Source of the DNA: Spirochaetales bacterium
GTDB taxonomy: Bacteria; Spirochaetota; Spirochaetia; Sphaerochaetales; Sphaerochaetaceae
Reading direction: 5' to 3'
Assembly (NCBI GenBank): GCA_017470995.1
Contig: JAFUXI010000046.1
Span: forward strand, 1-51,046
Length of the DNA: 51,046 nt
In this document: positions 16,814 to 26,025 of the stretch, piece by piece
Position numbering within the stretch: position 1 is the first letter of the stretch
How the letters are laid out: each line of letters starts with the position of its first letter
Program-made: the position numbers and the translations under genes
The notes under the pieces: model-generated
Databases searched by the model: none
Seen by the model: the letters and a program-made list of their open reading frames with translations, nothing else
What the model was told of the DNA's origin: nothing

Positions 16814-18367
16814 TTACTTCTCTACCTTAACCTGAGAATAGTCGAACTTTCCGGAACCGTTCCATACAGCACCGGAGACCTTCTTGGAGTAAGCCACGCC
16901 TGTTCCTGCGTAGTACAGAGGAATATACGGAGCTTCTTCGTGGATGATCAGCTGGATCTGCTTGTAGTAGTCCTTTCTCTTTGCCTCATCCTTCTCTACA
17001 CCTGCAAGCTTGAAGAGCTCGGTGACCTTCTCGTTGTTGTAGGTAGCTGTGTTGGCAGTGTTGCCGGCCGTGAAGAACTTGGCCATATCTCCGCCGGCAC
17101 CTGTAAGGGCTGCGGACTGGATGACGACCTCGTGCTCCTTGGCCTTTGTCATGCTGGTGAAACCTGCGCTGTCCAGCTGCTGGACCTCGACCGTGATGTT
17201 CAGAGCCTTGAGCTGAGCCTGGATGATCTGAAGTGCTCCGACCGTCCATGCGCTGTTACAGGTCATTCTGATCGTCAGACCGCCGTTGGGATAGTTGGAC
17301 TTTGCCAGATACTCCTTGGCCTTCTCGATGTTCTGGGGCTGATAGGAAGCAAGTCCAGCACCTGCCCAGTCATCGTAGTAACCGTAGGTGAAGAATCCCC
17401 ACATGCCGTCGGAAACGGATCCGACACCGGATGCTGCACCGTCGATGATCTCCTGGTCGTTGATTGCATAAGCAATTGCAAGGCGGAGGTTCGGGTCGTT
17501 GAGAGCCGGAACTTCGGAATTGAATGCGAGGAATGTAAGGTTCATTCCGGGGCAGACATAGAGGATCAGATCATCGTTTGCCCTGATGATGTTGTGCTCC
17601 GTGTTGTTCGGTCCCTGGCATACATCGATCTCACCTGCCTCGAGGGCTGCGAGTCTGGTTGTTGCATCGGAGATGAATCTGAACTCGAGGGTCTTGGTCG
17701 GCGGGAGCTCTCCCCAGTATTTCTCGTTGCGCTGGAGTGTGGTGTGATCGCTGACCACGAACTCATCGTTCATGTACGGACCTGTTCCGATTCCGGGGCC
17801 CTTGGCTGCATCGGCGGTTACTGCTTCCCTGTTGAGAACCGAGTAGCTCTCGTTCGAATAGGTGTACAGGAAGTCGATGTCACCGTTCTTCAGGGTGATT
17901 TCGACGGTTGTATCGTCGATGACCTTGATTGCCTCGATCTTGTTGTAAGTTGTCTTGACGGTGGCGTTCGTACTTCCGTCATCCTTTGCAAATTCCCATG
18001 TGAAGAGAACGTCATCCGCAGTGAACTTCTCTCCATTGTGGAAGTAGACATCGTCTCTGAGAACGAATGTCCAGACCTTGAAATCGTCACTTACGGTCCA
18101 GGACTTGGCAAGGCCCGGCTTCAAGCTGGAGGTTTCCTCGTCGTAATCCACCAGAGTGTCGTGTGTGAGGTTGAAGAACAACCTGTGCATGACGCTTGTC
18201 TGGGTAGGCGGGCTGATGCTGGAGGTCTTTGTCTGGAAACCGATGACGGCGGTATCCTTGTATTCAACCTGAGCAACAGGTGCTGCCTTTCCTTCCGAAG
18301 CACCGTTTGCAAAGCAGAATGAAACTGCAAGAGCAAGAACCAACAGTAGTGAAATCAGTTTTTTCAT
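16814..18367 (-). CDS. Peptide ABC transporter substrate-binding protein, DppA/OppA type
   Basis: 517-residue periplasmic binding protein (SBP_bac_5 family). A signal peptide ends near CFANGASEG. Family blocks include a KSWTVSDDFKVWTFVLRDDV segment, FHNGEKFTADDV, and NLRLAIAYAINDQEII. Substrate is a peptide or nickel-like ligand by family; the neighbouring M20 peptidase favours peptides. AAGGAGAGAG lies upstream of the ATG. Seven lysines or hydrophobics precede the cleavage site, and no lipobox Cys is present. The 56 bp to the aldolase gene upstream contain no clear terminator or promoter. Confidence 0.93.
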   Translation of the reverse strand: MKKLISLLLVLALAVSFCFANGASEGKAAPVAQVEYKDTAVIGFQTKTSSISPPTQTSVMHRLFFNLTHDTLVDYDEETSSLKPGLAKSWTVSDDFKVWTFVLRDDVYFHNGEKFTADDVLFTWEFAKDDGSTNATVKTTYNKIEAIKVIDDTTVEITLKNGDIDFLYTYSNESYSVLNREAVTADAAKGPGIGTGPYMNDEFVVSDHTTLQRNEKYWGELPPTKTLEFRFISDATTRLAALEAGEIDVCQGPNNTEHNIIRANDDLILYVCPGMNLTFLAFNSEVPALNDPNLRLAIAYAINDQEIIDGAASGVGSVSDGMWGFFTYGYYDDWAGAGLASYQPQNIEKAKEYLAKSNYPNGGLTIRMTCNSAWTVGALQIIQAQLKALNITVEVQQLDSAGFTSMTKAKEHEVVIQSAALTGAGGDMAKFFTAGNTANTATYNNEKVTELFKLAGVEKDEAKRKDYYKQIQLIIHEEAPYIPLYYAGTGVAYSKKVSGAVWNGSGKFDYSQVKVEK

Positions 18368-18423
18368 GTCTCTCTCTCCTTTTGATTTGTTTTTCTATCA
18401 TCCTTCCTATTCGGAAATGCGAA

Positions 18424-19296
18424 TCATTTCATGAACTTGGCGGTGAAGACCTGCCTTGCCGGCCATGCCTTGCCCGCGCATCCGCACACTTCGAACAGGT
18501 GTGCGACCTGCTTTCTGTAGCCTTCCTCGAGGACCGGCCAGAACTTGTAGGCCCTGTTGCCGTCCATTCCGTATGCCTCCAGGGCATCGTAGCTGGCCTT
18601 CATGAGCTCGTTGGCCACGTTAACCTTGGTGATTCCCATTCTGCAGGCCTTGGAGATGTTCTCGTCTCCGGTTCCGCTTCCTCCGTGCAGGACAAGCGGT
18701 ACGGGAACCTTTTCGGCAAGCTCCTTGAGAAGGTCGAATCTGATCTTGGGAACACCCTTGTATGCTCCATGTGCGGTTCCGATTGCAACTGCAAGGCAGT
18801 CACACTCCGTTTCCTTTACGAAGCTGACGGCCTCGGAAGGTATGGTCAGTGCGTTCTCGCTGTCTGCGCCCATATCCTCATCGGCTCCGCCGACATGTCC
18901 GATCTCAGCCTCGACATCGATATCGACGGCATGTGCGATGCGGACCAGTTCCTTTGTCTGGGCCACATTCTCGGCATATGGCAACGATGATCTGTCAACC
19001 ATGATCGACGGCATGCCTGCGCGGATTCCACGCACCGAGTGCTTGAAATCGGCAGAGTGGTCCCACATGGCGGTTACGGGAACACATGCAGCCTTCGAGA
19101 AATCCTCGATCAGCCTCGAGTAGTAGTTCACGGCATCCGTGAAATAGTAGCCTACAAGGACGATCAGCGGGGAATTGGCCTTCTCAGCCTCTTCGATTGC
19201 AGCACGCAGTGTCGTTTCATTTCCTGCGGATACCGCGGGAATTCCGTATCCTTCGGCCTTTGCCCGGCCGAGCATCTCCTTTATACTTACCAGCAT
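18424..19296 (-). CDS. Class II (zinc) ketose-bisphosphate aldolase, FbaA/GatY/KbaY family
   Basis: 290-residue TIM-barrel aldolase that cleaves or forms a ketose bisphosphate, giving dihydroxyacetone phosphate plus an aldehyde. Expected zinc ligands are visible: His in AMWDHSADFK, His in GTAHGAYKG and His in VLHGGSGTG; the last also contributes the phosphate-binding glycine loop. VEAEIGHVGG is the conserved Glu loop. Whether the substrate is fructose, tagatose or another ketose bisphosphate cannot be told. No sugar kinase is nearby. It follows the two dehydrogenase genes on the same strand and precedes dppA, so it could join a polyol-oxidation pathway. Confidence 0.88.
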   Translation of the reverse strand: MLVSIKEMLGRAKAEGYGIPAVSAGNETTLRAAIEEAEKANSPLIVLVGYYFTDAVNYYSRLIEDFSKAACVPVTAMWDHSADFKHSVRGIRAGMPSIMVDRSSLPYAENVAQTKELVRIAHAVDIDVEAEIGHVGGADEDMGADSENALTIPSEAVSFVKETECDCLAVAIGTAHGAYKGVPKIRFDLLKELAEKVPVPLVLHGGSGTGDENISKACRMGITKVNVANELMKASYDALEAYGMDGNRAYKFWPVLEEGYRKQVAHLFEVCGCAGKAWPARQVFTAKFMK

Positions 19297-19314
19297 TCCT
19301 TTTGACCTCCGTAA

Positions 19315-20490
19315 TCATTCAGCCAGTTTATAGATTTCCATGACTTCATCGCGGGTGAGAAGCGATACTCCTCCCACCCTTTCCGACCCTGCGGTCTGCA
19401 GGGCTCTGTCCGCAAGAACCGGGAACAGATCCGGCTTGATTCCTATTTCACTCAGCCTCACAGGCAGTCCCATCTCACGGAGAAACTCCTCCAAGGCATC
19501 GATTCCCTTGATTGCGGTCTGCTCGTCAGTGGCCTGCGGCGCAACGTCCATGACCCTTCTTGCGAAGTTCACGGCCTTTGGCAGGTCCCTTCCGTAGCAG
19601 TAGCGCATCCATGCAACCGAAATGATTGCAAGAGTGCTGCCGTGCAGATTGTGCGTCAGCGTGGTCACCGGGTTCTCCATGTAGTGGACTGCCCAGTCGC
19701 TGTCGCAGCCGATTCCAAGCAGCGTGCTGTTGGCAAGCGTGGAACCCATCTGCAGCTGCGCCCTTGTACCGTAATCGGCGGGGTTATCCTTCACCGCCCT
19801 CATGTTGGCCATGATGGAACTCATCACGGCCTCGCACATGCGGTCCTGCATGTCGTAGCCGCTTGGGCCGCAGAAATAATGCTCAATGACATGTGTGATA
19901 GCATCGAAGGCTCCCGCCATCGTGGTCCTCATGGGAAGCGTACATGTCAGGGACGGATCCATCACCGAGAACAGGAACCTGATGGATTCCTGGAACAGCG
20001 GATACTTTATTCCGGGCTCCTGCCTGTCATCGATTATCATGGCGGTGGCGGAAACCTCGCTTCCGGTTCCGCTCAGCGTCACGACGCTGGCGACCTTCCT
20101 GCATCTGGGACTGGACTTCCTGTACAGAACATACTCGGTCAGATCTCCGTCGTTCTCGCAGAAAAAGGCAATCGCCTTAGCGGTATCCATGACGGTTCCG
20201 CCACCCACTGCAAGGATGAAATCTATATCGTTCTTCCTGCAGAACCTCACACCCTCCATGACGATGGACAGCCGAGGGGAAACGGCCTTGTGCTCGATCT
20301 CAAACGCTTCAAGGCCCTCCCGTTCGATCGAGGATCTCACGCTGCGCAGAAGCTCCGTGAGATAGGAACCTCCGTCATCTACGATGAGAACCCTGTGTCC
20401 GCCGTATGCGGCAATTTGCTCTCCGACATGCGCGGGACTGTTCTTTCCCACGATGAAGCGTGTCGGAACGCAAAAGGAGAAGTCCTTCAT
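19315..20490 (-). CDS. Iron-containing alcohol dehydrogenase, butanol-dehydrogenase (BDH) type
   Basis: 391-residue NAD(P)H-dependent dehydrogenase of the group III (Fe-ADH) family. Cofactor loop AVGGGTVMDTAKAIA and the GTGSE motif in VVTLSGTGSEVSA are present. The metal ligands appear as Asp and His in AGAFDAITHVIEHYF, His in DWAVHYMEN and His in THNLHGSTLA. The DWAVHYMEN/THNLHG pair favours a BDH/YqhD-like enzyme acting on aldehydes or alcohols. The start is the ATG at 20490 rather than the TTG just before it, since GGAGGG lies directly upstream. Between the aldolase and the MDR dehydrogenase gene; 10 bp from the latter. Confidence 0.88.
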   Translation of the reverse strand: MKDFSFCVPTRFIVGKNSPAHVGEQIAAYGGHRVLIVDDGGSYLTELLRSVRSSIEREGLEAFEIEHKAVSPRLSIVMEGVRFCRKNDIDFILAVGGGTVMDTAKAIAFFCENDGDLTEYVLYRKSSPRCRKVASVVTLSGTGSEVSATAMIIDDRQEPGIKYPLFQESIRFLFSVMDPSLTCTLPMRTTMAGAFDAITHVIEHYFCGPSGYDMQDRMCEAVMSSIMANMRAVKDNPADYGTRAQLQMGSTLANSTLLGIGCDSDWAVHYMENPVTTLTHNLHGSTLAIISVAWMRYCYGRDLPKAVNFARRVMDVAPQATDEQTAIKGIDALEEFLREMGLPVRLSEIGIKPDLFPVLADRALQTAGSERVGGVSLLTRDEVMEIYKLAE

Positions 20491-20500
20491 CAACCCTCCG

Positions 20501-21544
20501 TCAGAACTTTATGATGACACGATAGGTATCGGGTCTGATCGATGTCTCGAATGCCTCGACCGCATCTTCCTTCGAGTATACCCCGTGGAGCAGCTTCCCA
20601 GGATCGATCAGGCCCTTGTTCAGAAGCCTTACGGCGGTGTCGAACGACTGGATCGACGGGCTGACAGAACCCGTGATAACCTTCTCGCTGCTGTGCAGTG
20701 CGTTGGCATCAAGCGGGATGGAATCGGCGGGAATGACCGACGAATACATGACGACGCGACCCATCTTTCCGGCCATGTCGATGGCCTGCGCTGCCACCGC
20801 AGGCAGAACGGTGGTGTCGAATACCACATCTGCTCCCCTGCCTTCGGTCAGTTCCCTGACATATGCAACGGCATCCTTCTCCTTGGGGGAGAACGTGATG
20901 TCGCATCCGAGCTCTTCGGCGAGCTTTCTTCTCGCCTCGTCTATCTCGCTCATGATTACCCTGGCGCCCTGAAGCTTGGCAACCATCATGTGGAACATAC
21001 CCATTATTCCGCCGCCGATGACGACTACGTCATCGCCGAGCTTGATGTCGGTCTTCCTGACGCTGTTGCAGACACAGGCCAGGGGCTCGGAGAAGGTTCC
21101 GTACTCCCAGGGAAGGTCATCCCTGAGCTTCCAGAGCTTGTTGGGCGGAACGACCTTGTATTCTGCGAATCCTCCGGGACCGTTCATTCCAAGGTCCTCG
21201 CTGAGGTTGGCATATGAATCGACACAGAGGTTCTCCTCGCCGCGCCTGCAGTAGTAACAGGTTCCGCAGGAATTGATTACGCTGACGGCAACACGGTCTC
21301 CGACCTTGTACTCGCGTGTGCGCACCTTGCTTCCCATCTCCACTACATGACCTACGACCTCGTGGCCGCCCAGGAACGGCATCTTGAATTTGCCGGTTGC
21401 ATAGACTCTCTGCTCCCATGTGCAGATTGCGGTACCGTCAATCTTCACAAGAACCTGGTCGGGACCGGGAACCGGGCGGTCGACCTCTACGATTTCAGGC
21501 TTCTTTGCGCCTGTGATTGCCAAAACCTTCATTTTCTCCGACAT
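20501..21544 (-). CDS. Zinc-dependent MDR alcohol/polyol dehydrogenase, paralogue 1
   Basis: 347-residue medium-chain dehydrogenase. Catalytic zinc ligands: Cys in TAICTWEQ, His-Glu in LGGHEVVG and Glu in FSEPLACV. The structural-zinc cluster CGTCYYCRRGEENLC is intact. The Rossmann loop VIGGGIMGM binds NAD(P). Oxidises a secondary alcohol, most likely a polyol or threonine-like substrate. ATG at 21544 has AGGAGG seven bases upstream; an upstream in-frame extension overlaps the terminator and is rejected. It is clearly paralogous to the gene at 23581-24633, sharing GGIMGM, YVRELT-GRGAD and LTGSVSP-like blocks. First gene of a minus-strand run reaching to the M20 peptidase. Confidence 0.88.
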   Translation of the reverse strand: MSEKMKVLAITGAKKPEIVEVDRPVPGPDQVLVKIDGTAICTWEQRVYATGKFKMPFLGGHEVVGHVVEMGSKVRTREYKVGDRVAVSVINSCGTCYYCRRGEENLCVDSYANLSEDLGMNGPGGFAEYKVVPPNKLWKLRDDLPWEYGTFSEPLACVCNSVRKTDIKLGDDVVVIGGGIMGMFHMMVAKLQGARVIMSEIDEARRKLAEELGCDITFSPKEKDAVAYVRELTEGRGADVVFDTTVLPAVAAQAIDMAGKMGRVVMYSSVIPADSIPLDANALHSSEKVITGSVSPSIQSFDTAVRLLNKGLIDPGKLLHGVYSKEDAVEAFETSIRPDTYRVIIKF

Positions 21545-21592
21545 GATTTCCTCCTTTTTTTCATCTCCGGAAAACCTCAGATTCCACCCTTT

Positions 21593-21630
21593 TAACAATA
21601 AAACCCCGACCGTAGTTAACACGATCAGGG
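21593..21630 (-). terminator. Terminator after ygjV
   Basis: Minus-strand CCCTGATCG pairs with CGGTCGGGG (nine pairs, two G-T) around a nine-base loop and is followed by TTTTATTGTT. It separates ygjV from the MDR gene downstream; no strong promoter is seen between this terminator and that gene. Confidence 0.82.
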
Positions 21631-21678
21631 CTTTCCTCTTGTCCCGGAAGGGACTCCAGGGTCATACAATCGATGGTT

Positions 21679-22236
21679 TCATGCTTCTCCGGAACCGACC
21701 GAATCTTGCCCGGCCTCTTCCTTCTCAGCACTTTTTTTCTTAATGTCAAAACGCCAGATTGCGATCAATGCGGATACGATGCAGAAAACATCGTTTCCGA
21801 TTCCGCCGTATGACTTATGCGCCACGTTGTAGGCGATGTACATAAACGGAAGAATCAGGAAAACCTTCCTCATCAGCCGCAGATTGGTGGAATAAAGGGT
21901 AACCGTCAGAAGCAGCGTTGCAGCGATGATCAGAAGATCGAGCCAACCGCTCCAGGTTATTATTCCGCCTACCAGCGCCACGGCTAGGAACAGATACAGC
22001 CAGAGGCGGCTTTTGCCCCATTTTGTATCGTTCTCCGAAAAAACAAAGGAACGGGCCACATTGACGGCGCACATCACGACCATCGTGTTTGCACCCAGAA
22101 GAAAGTAGCTCACGGCATACAGGGCATTGGACCCCAGCTGGAACCACAGCAACCTCTTCCGTTCCTTCTGCTGATATGAAAGCACCATTGCCAAAAGGGC
22201 AAGAATTCCAAGAACCTGTGCAGTCACATCCTTCAC
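21679..22236 (-). CDS. YgjV-family inner-membrane protein
   Basis: 185-residue protein with about six hydrophobic helices and a charged C-terminal tail rich in K, E and G. The pattern LSYQQKERKRLLWFQLGSNA, then NVARSFVFSE, matches the YgjV (Imp-YgjV) family of unknown function, distantly like small sugar-permeation proteins. GTG start at 22236 with GAGAGG upstream. It is transcribed separately: its own promoter (22276-22304) begins inside the end of the phosphodiesterase gene, and a terminator follows. Confidence 0.82.
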   Translation of the reverse strand: MKDVTAQVLGILALLAMVLSYQQKERKRLLWFQLGSNALYAVSYFLLGANTMVVMCAVNVARSFVFSENDTKWGKSRLWLYLFLAVALVGGIITWSGWLDLLIIAATLLLTVTLYSTNLRLMRKVFLILPFMYIAYNVAHKSYGGIGNDVFCIVSALIAIWRFDIKKKSAEKEEAGQDSVGSGEA

Positions 22237-22275
22237 TTAAAACCTCTCAATTTCAGTCTTCGGAATTCTGCGTAA

Positions 22276-22304
22276 ATTTTACCATCGGCAAAAATAGCCG
22301 TCAA
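22276..22304 (-). promoter_or_regulatory. ygjV promoter
   Basis: -35 TTGACG (22299-22304) and -10 TAAAAT (22276-22281) with exactly 17 bp between them. The -35 overlaps the last codons of the upstream phosphodiesterase gene. Confidence 0.75.
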
Positions 22305-23575
22305 GAAATATTTAGGAGAGCGGACATCGGGGCCCCTTCCGCATCGGGAAGCTCCAGGCCCAGAATCCTTGCATAGGTAGGTGCCTCGTCTATGATTTCT
22401 CCTTCGGAAAGGACAACTCCGCTTCTGAAGCTGGGCCCATATCCGAGGAAAACAGGCTGAGGACCGACAGCAGGATCATGGCCGTGGCTGGCCCTCACTG
22501 ATTCCGCAGGAGAGAACAGCGGCTCCGTCCACTTCGAGGAGAACAGCGTGGACTCGTCGCTTTCAAGCACAAAGGAGAAATCCCCGTAAAGGCCGTACCG
22601 AGTGCGGGCCTCCTGGGCAGTCATCACCCGTCCTATCCCCAGATCTCCGGCTTCGCATGCCTTCTTCAGAATGCAGTGGACCCTGTCCGAGAAAGCCTGG
22701 TCGGAAAGATAGACCTGGGCACAGAAATTGGCGCTCTTGGCCCAGGCCTTCCATTCGGTGATGTTTCCTTGCTCATCAGTCTTTATAAGACCCTCGCGCA
22801 CGAAGAGCAGGTTCAGGTTCATTCTCCGGCTGTAGTTGATCTGGCCGTGGTCGCTGCAGATCACGAAATCGGTATTCTCCAGTATCCCGGCATCACGGCA
22901 GGCGTCGAAGATCATCTGCATGTAGCGCTCGCTGCGCATGACGCCCTCTGCCACCTTTCCGTTGAACACTCCGTTCTTGTGCCTGAAGCTGTCGATCTGG
23001 CCGAGGTGTAGAGTCAGGATATGGGGTTTGTACCTGCGGATGATGCTGCAGGCCATCTCGGTCTTGCCGTCATCCGAGCTCGCAGGCTCCCATGAGGCCA
23101 TGATCTTCTCCACCGGCTTCACTATCTCATCATAGACCTCATCCGAGGTACCCGCCCTCTTGTATGCCTTTTCAAGAGTGTCTTCAGGACCCTGCGCCCA
23201 GTACTCTGCAATCAGGTAATCGATGCTCCCATGAGCCCCGGTGACGGGCCAGAAGACCGAGGCCGTTCTCAGGTCGGCCTTCTTGGCCGCATCGTGGATA
23301 TCGGGAATCCTGACCTTGTCATGGAACCAGTACCAATCGCACTTCAGATTGCCAGTTTCCGAAGGCTCATTGTTCACGATGCCGTGCTTTCCGCAGCGCG
23401 CGCCGGTAAGCATGCTTGTATGCGCCGGATAGGTCAGCGACGGATAGATTGTCCTGATCCTGTTCACTCTGGCTCCCTCGTTGAGGAATTTCGAGAAAAC
23501 AGGACCGTCTCTCAGCAGATCGAGGTCTTCGCAGACCATTGCATCGAATGAAACAATGACAAGATGTTTTTCCAT
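22301..23575 (-). CDS. Alkaline-phosphatase-superfamily phosphodiesterase (NPP type), paralogue 1
   Basis: 424-residue metal-dependent phosphodiesterase/pyrophosphatase-like hydrolase. First metal Asp11 in SFDAM and nucleophile Thr48 in YPSLTYPAHTSMLTG match nucleotide pyrophosphatase/phosphodiesterases. Further metal sites: Asp and His in HLGQIDSFRHKNG, Asp-His in ICSDHGQINYSR, and His in ASHGHDPAVGPQP. No signal peptide, so it is expected in the cytoplasm, unlike many secreted NPPs. It is paralogous to the protein at 28926-30230, with the first catalytic residues at identical positions. Last gene of the Ugp-type transporter run, five bases after the MDR gene. Likely substrate: an imported phosphodiester or phosphate ester. 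Confidence 0.9.
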   Translation of the reverse strand: MEKHLVIVSFDAMVCEDLDLLRDGPVFSKFLNEGARVNRIRTIYPSLTYPAHTSMLTGARCGKHGIVNNEPSETGNLKCDWYWFHDKVRIPDIHDAAKKADLRTASVFWPVTGAHGSIDYLIAEYWAQGPEDTLEKAYKRAGTSDEVYDEIVKPVEKIMASWEPASSDDGKTEMACSIIRRYKPHILTLHLGQIDSFRHKNGVFNGKVAEGVMRSERYMQMIFDACRDAGILENTDFVICSDHGQINYSRRMNLNLLFVREGLIKTDEQGNITEWKAWAKSANFCAQVYLSDQAFSDRVHCILKKACEAGDLGIGRVMTAQEARTRYGLYGDFSFVLESDESTLFSSKWTEPLFSPAESVRASHGHDPAVGPQPVFLGYGPSFRSGVVLSEGEIIDEAPTYARILGLELPDAEGAPMSALLNIS

Positions 23576-23580
23576 GGTTC

Positions 23581-24633
23581 TCAGTCGGTGATTATGCAGC
23601 GGAATGTGCCCGGAACGATTGACTGTTCGAAGGCGGCCTGCGCATCCTTAAACTCGAATGTCCCGAAAATGACGGGTTTCATATCTATAATCCTGTAGTT
23701 GATCAGCCTGTTGGCGGTATCGAAATCAAGGGCCGTCGGACTGACGGAGCCTGTGAGCACGACTTCGCTTGAATGGAGCATCTGAGGGCTCACCTCCACC
23801 GGTGCATCGGGATGCATCGAGGAGTACTGGACCATCTTTCCGGTCTTTCCGACCATGGCTATCGCCTGCGGGACAACCGAAGGAATTGCCGTGGTGTTGA
23901 ACACGCAGTCAGCTCCGCGTCCATCCGTAAGTTCCCTGACATAGGCAACGGGGTCTTTCTCAAGCGGATTGAAGGTGACATCGGCACCGAGCCTCGAGGC
24001 AAGCTCCCTTCTTGCGGGATCGACCTCGGAAAGAATCACCCTGCAGCCCCGCTTCTTGCAGAGCATGACATGGTTGATTCCCATGATTCCTCCGCCGATC
24101 ACCACAACGGTATCCGCAAACTGCAGATCGGCCTTGCGTACGCTGTGGACGCAGCAGGCCAGCGGCTCTGTGAGAGCGGCCTCCTCATATGATATTCCGT
24201 CTGCTATGTCGAAAAGGTCCTGGGATTTGACGATCACGTAATCGCAAAGCCCTCCGGGACCGGGAAGAAGGCCCTCCCTGACAGGCTTCTTCAGGGCTTT
24301 TGTACACAGATTGGTGCGTCCGGTCCTGCAGTAGTAGCATTCGCCGCAGTTGTAGAGCATCCTGACAGCCACGCGCTGACCGACAGCCCAGCGTCCGGCA
24401 TCGACGCCGGGACCGAGGGCTGCAATCTCTCCGGAAACCTCATGTCCGCCTGTACACGGAAGAGGCATTTTGACATCACGTCTGAATATCCTCTGCTCGA
24501 GGGTGCACAGGGCCACGGCATGGACCTTAACCAGAACTTCTCCGTACACGAGATCCGGGGTCTCGAGATCCAGGATTTCCGTCTTCTTCTCCCCTGTTAC
24601 GGCAATTGTTCGGATTTTTATCGGCATGCTCAC
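23581..24633 (-). CDS. Zinc-dependent MDR alcohol/polyol dehydrogenase, paralogue 2
   Basis: 350-residue medium-chain dehydrogenase. Catalytic zinc ligands: Cys in VALCTLEQ, His-Glu in TGGHEVSG, Glu in LTEPLACC. Structural zinc cluster CGECYYCRTGRTNLC. Nucleotide-binding loop VIGGGIMGI. Strongly similar to the dehydrogenase at 20501-21544 along its length. It lies between the sugar-binding protein gene and phosphodiesterase 1, with gaps of four and five bases, so it should act on the product of the imported compound. Substrate unknown. Confidence 0.88.
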   Translation of the reverse strand: MSMPIKIRTIAVTGEKKTEILDLETPDLVYGEVLVKVHAVALCTLEQRIFRRDVKMPLPCTGGHEVSGEIAALGPGVDAGRWAVGQRVAVRMLYNCGECYYCRTGRTNLCTKALKKPVREGLLPGPGGLCDYVIVKSQDLFDIADGISYEEAALTEPLACCVHSVRKADLQFADTVVVIGGGIMGINHVMLCKKRGCRVILSEVDPARRELASRLGADVTFNPLEKDPVAYVRELTDGRGADCVFNTTAIPSVVPQAIAMVGKTGKMVQYSSMHPDAPVEVSPQMLHSSEVVLTGSVSPTALDFDTANRLINYRIIDMKPVIFGTFEFKDAQAAFEQSIVPGTFRCIITD

Positions 24634-24637
24634 CTCT

Positions 24638-25981
24638 TCACGGATTTGTCCTGTGGTAGTTGTCGAGCAGAGCCTGAAGGTTATCGCCCATGCTCTTGAC
24701 TACATCATCGACGGCAAGGTTCTTGGACAGCATGTCCGAGACCTCGTTCTGGATTGCGTAGTAGAAATCGACGGACGGTCCGATGGTAATCGATCTCATC
24801 GAGGCGGGAGTCTTTGCAAGCTGATCTGCTGCGACTGCGAACTGCGGTGTAGCTGCAAGGAATTCCTTGTAGGCTGCGTTGTCGGAAGCGCTCTTGTATG
24901 CAGGTGTGTAGCCTGTGCCGATTGCGAAATCAACCTGGACGCCCTCTCCGGTCATGTACTTGATGAACTCCCAGGTTGCCGCCTTCTTGAGCGAATCGCC
25001 TGAATCGAACATGACAAGACATGATCCCGAGACGGTTGCGCCGTAGGAAGCGCTGTCGTTGACTCTCAGATATGTGCCTGCTCCGACCTCAAATGCTCCG
25101 TTGACCTTCGAGAGGATATTGCTGACGTTAGCCGATGAGTTCGTGAATACTGCAACCTCGCCTGCGATGAACTGGTTGGTCGAGAGGCTCTGGTTGACCA
25201 GCGCGCCTGCATCGTACATGGCCTTCCATTCCGTGAGGAAGGTCTTCAGGGCACCGTTGTCGATGCACTCGAGCTTTGTTGCGGATGCCTCGGAACCGTT
25301 CTTGTAGTTGACGATGTAGCTTCCGAGCTGTCCGATCCAGTTTGCAAGCGTCGGCGAGTTGGGAACCGTGCCGTATGCTGCGGCACTGATGCCTGCGGCC
25401 TTCATGTCGGCCGAAAGCTTGATGATGTCTGCAAAGGTATCGGGACAGTGATCCCATCCTGCCTTGGCCAGAAGGTCCTTGTTGTAGTATGTGACGGTTG
25501 TCGAAGTTGCGAACGGAAGTCCGAGCTGAGAGCCGCTGTACTCCCAGTTTCCGAGGGCGCCTTCAAGATAATCGCCCCTGATGCTCTGCCCGAAATAGGC
25601 CTCGGCATCATCGATCGTGAAGGCCTTTCCGGAATCGAAGAAGGCAACCTTTCCCGTGGCATCCAGCTGCATGATATCCGGAAGCTCGGAGTAGTTCTCT
25701 GCCGAAAGGATGGTCTTCATCAGGGTCGTGGCATCGGAATACTGGCCCTGGTAGATGGCATTGACGGTGATCTGATACTTGTTGGTCTCATTGAACTCCT
25801 TGATGTATTTGTCCATGAGAACGCCGGCATCGTCGGAAGCGCAGTGCCAGAAGGTGATTGTCACCGGGGCGGAACCCAATGCAACTTTGGTCTCTTCCTT
25901 TTTCTGCTCGGGAGCTCCGGATGCGAAAAGCATGGCTGCAGAAACAAGAACAACACAAATGACAAAAAGCAGTTTTTTCAT
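24638..25981 (-). CDS. Sugar ABC transporter substrate-binding protein, UgpB-like
   Basis: 447-residue periplasmic binding protein of the SBP_bac_1 family. A signal peptide ends near MLFASGAPEQ; no lipobox Cys. Family features include ITFWHCASDD at the start of the mature lobe, NWIGQLGSYIVNYKNG, and ATWEFIKYMTGEGVQVDFA. ATG at 25981 with GGAGG upstream is chosen; the open frame continues into the permease gene in the wrong frame and that part is not real. Partners are the two permeases and the ATPase encoded upstream. The context with two phosphodiesterases suggests glycerol-phosphate-like or phosphodiester ligands. Confidence 0.92.
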   Translation of the reverse strand: MKKLLFVICVVLVSAAMLFASGAPEQKKEETKVALGSAPVTITFWHCASDDAGVLMDKYIKEFNETNKYQITVNAIYQGQYSDATTLMKTILSAENYSELPDIMQLDATGKVAFFDSGKAFTIDDAEAYFGQSIRGDYLEGALGNWEYSGSQLGLPFATSTTVTYYNKDLLAKAGWDHCPDTFADIIKLSADMKAAGISAAAYGTVPNSPTLANWIGQLGSYIVNYKNGSEASATKLECIDNGALKTFLTEWKAMYDAGALVNQSLSTNQFIAGEVAVFTNSSANVSNILSKVNGAFEVGAGTYLRVNDSASYGATVSGSCLVMFDSGDSLKKAATWEFIKYMTGEGVQVDFAIGTGYTPAYKSASDNAAYKEFLAATPQFAVAADQLAKTPASMRSITIGPSVDFYYAIQNEVSDMLSKNLAVDDVVKSMGDNLQALLDNYHRTNP

Positions 25982-26025
25982 TTTTTCCTCCATTAATATC
26001 AGAACGGTTCCACGAACCGTAATAT

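Noticed and set aside
16940-18322. 460-codon plus-strand frame opposite dppA
   Set aside because: It is an antisense shadow; composition is rich in Cys, Leu and Val without any motif, while dppA on the minus strand is unmistakable.
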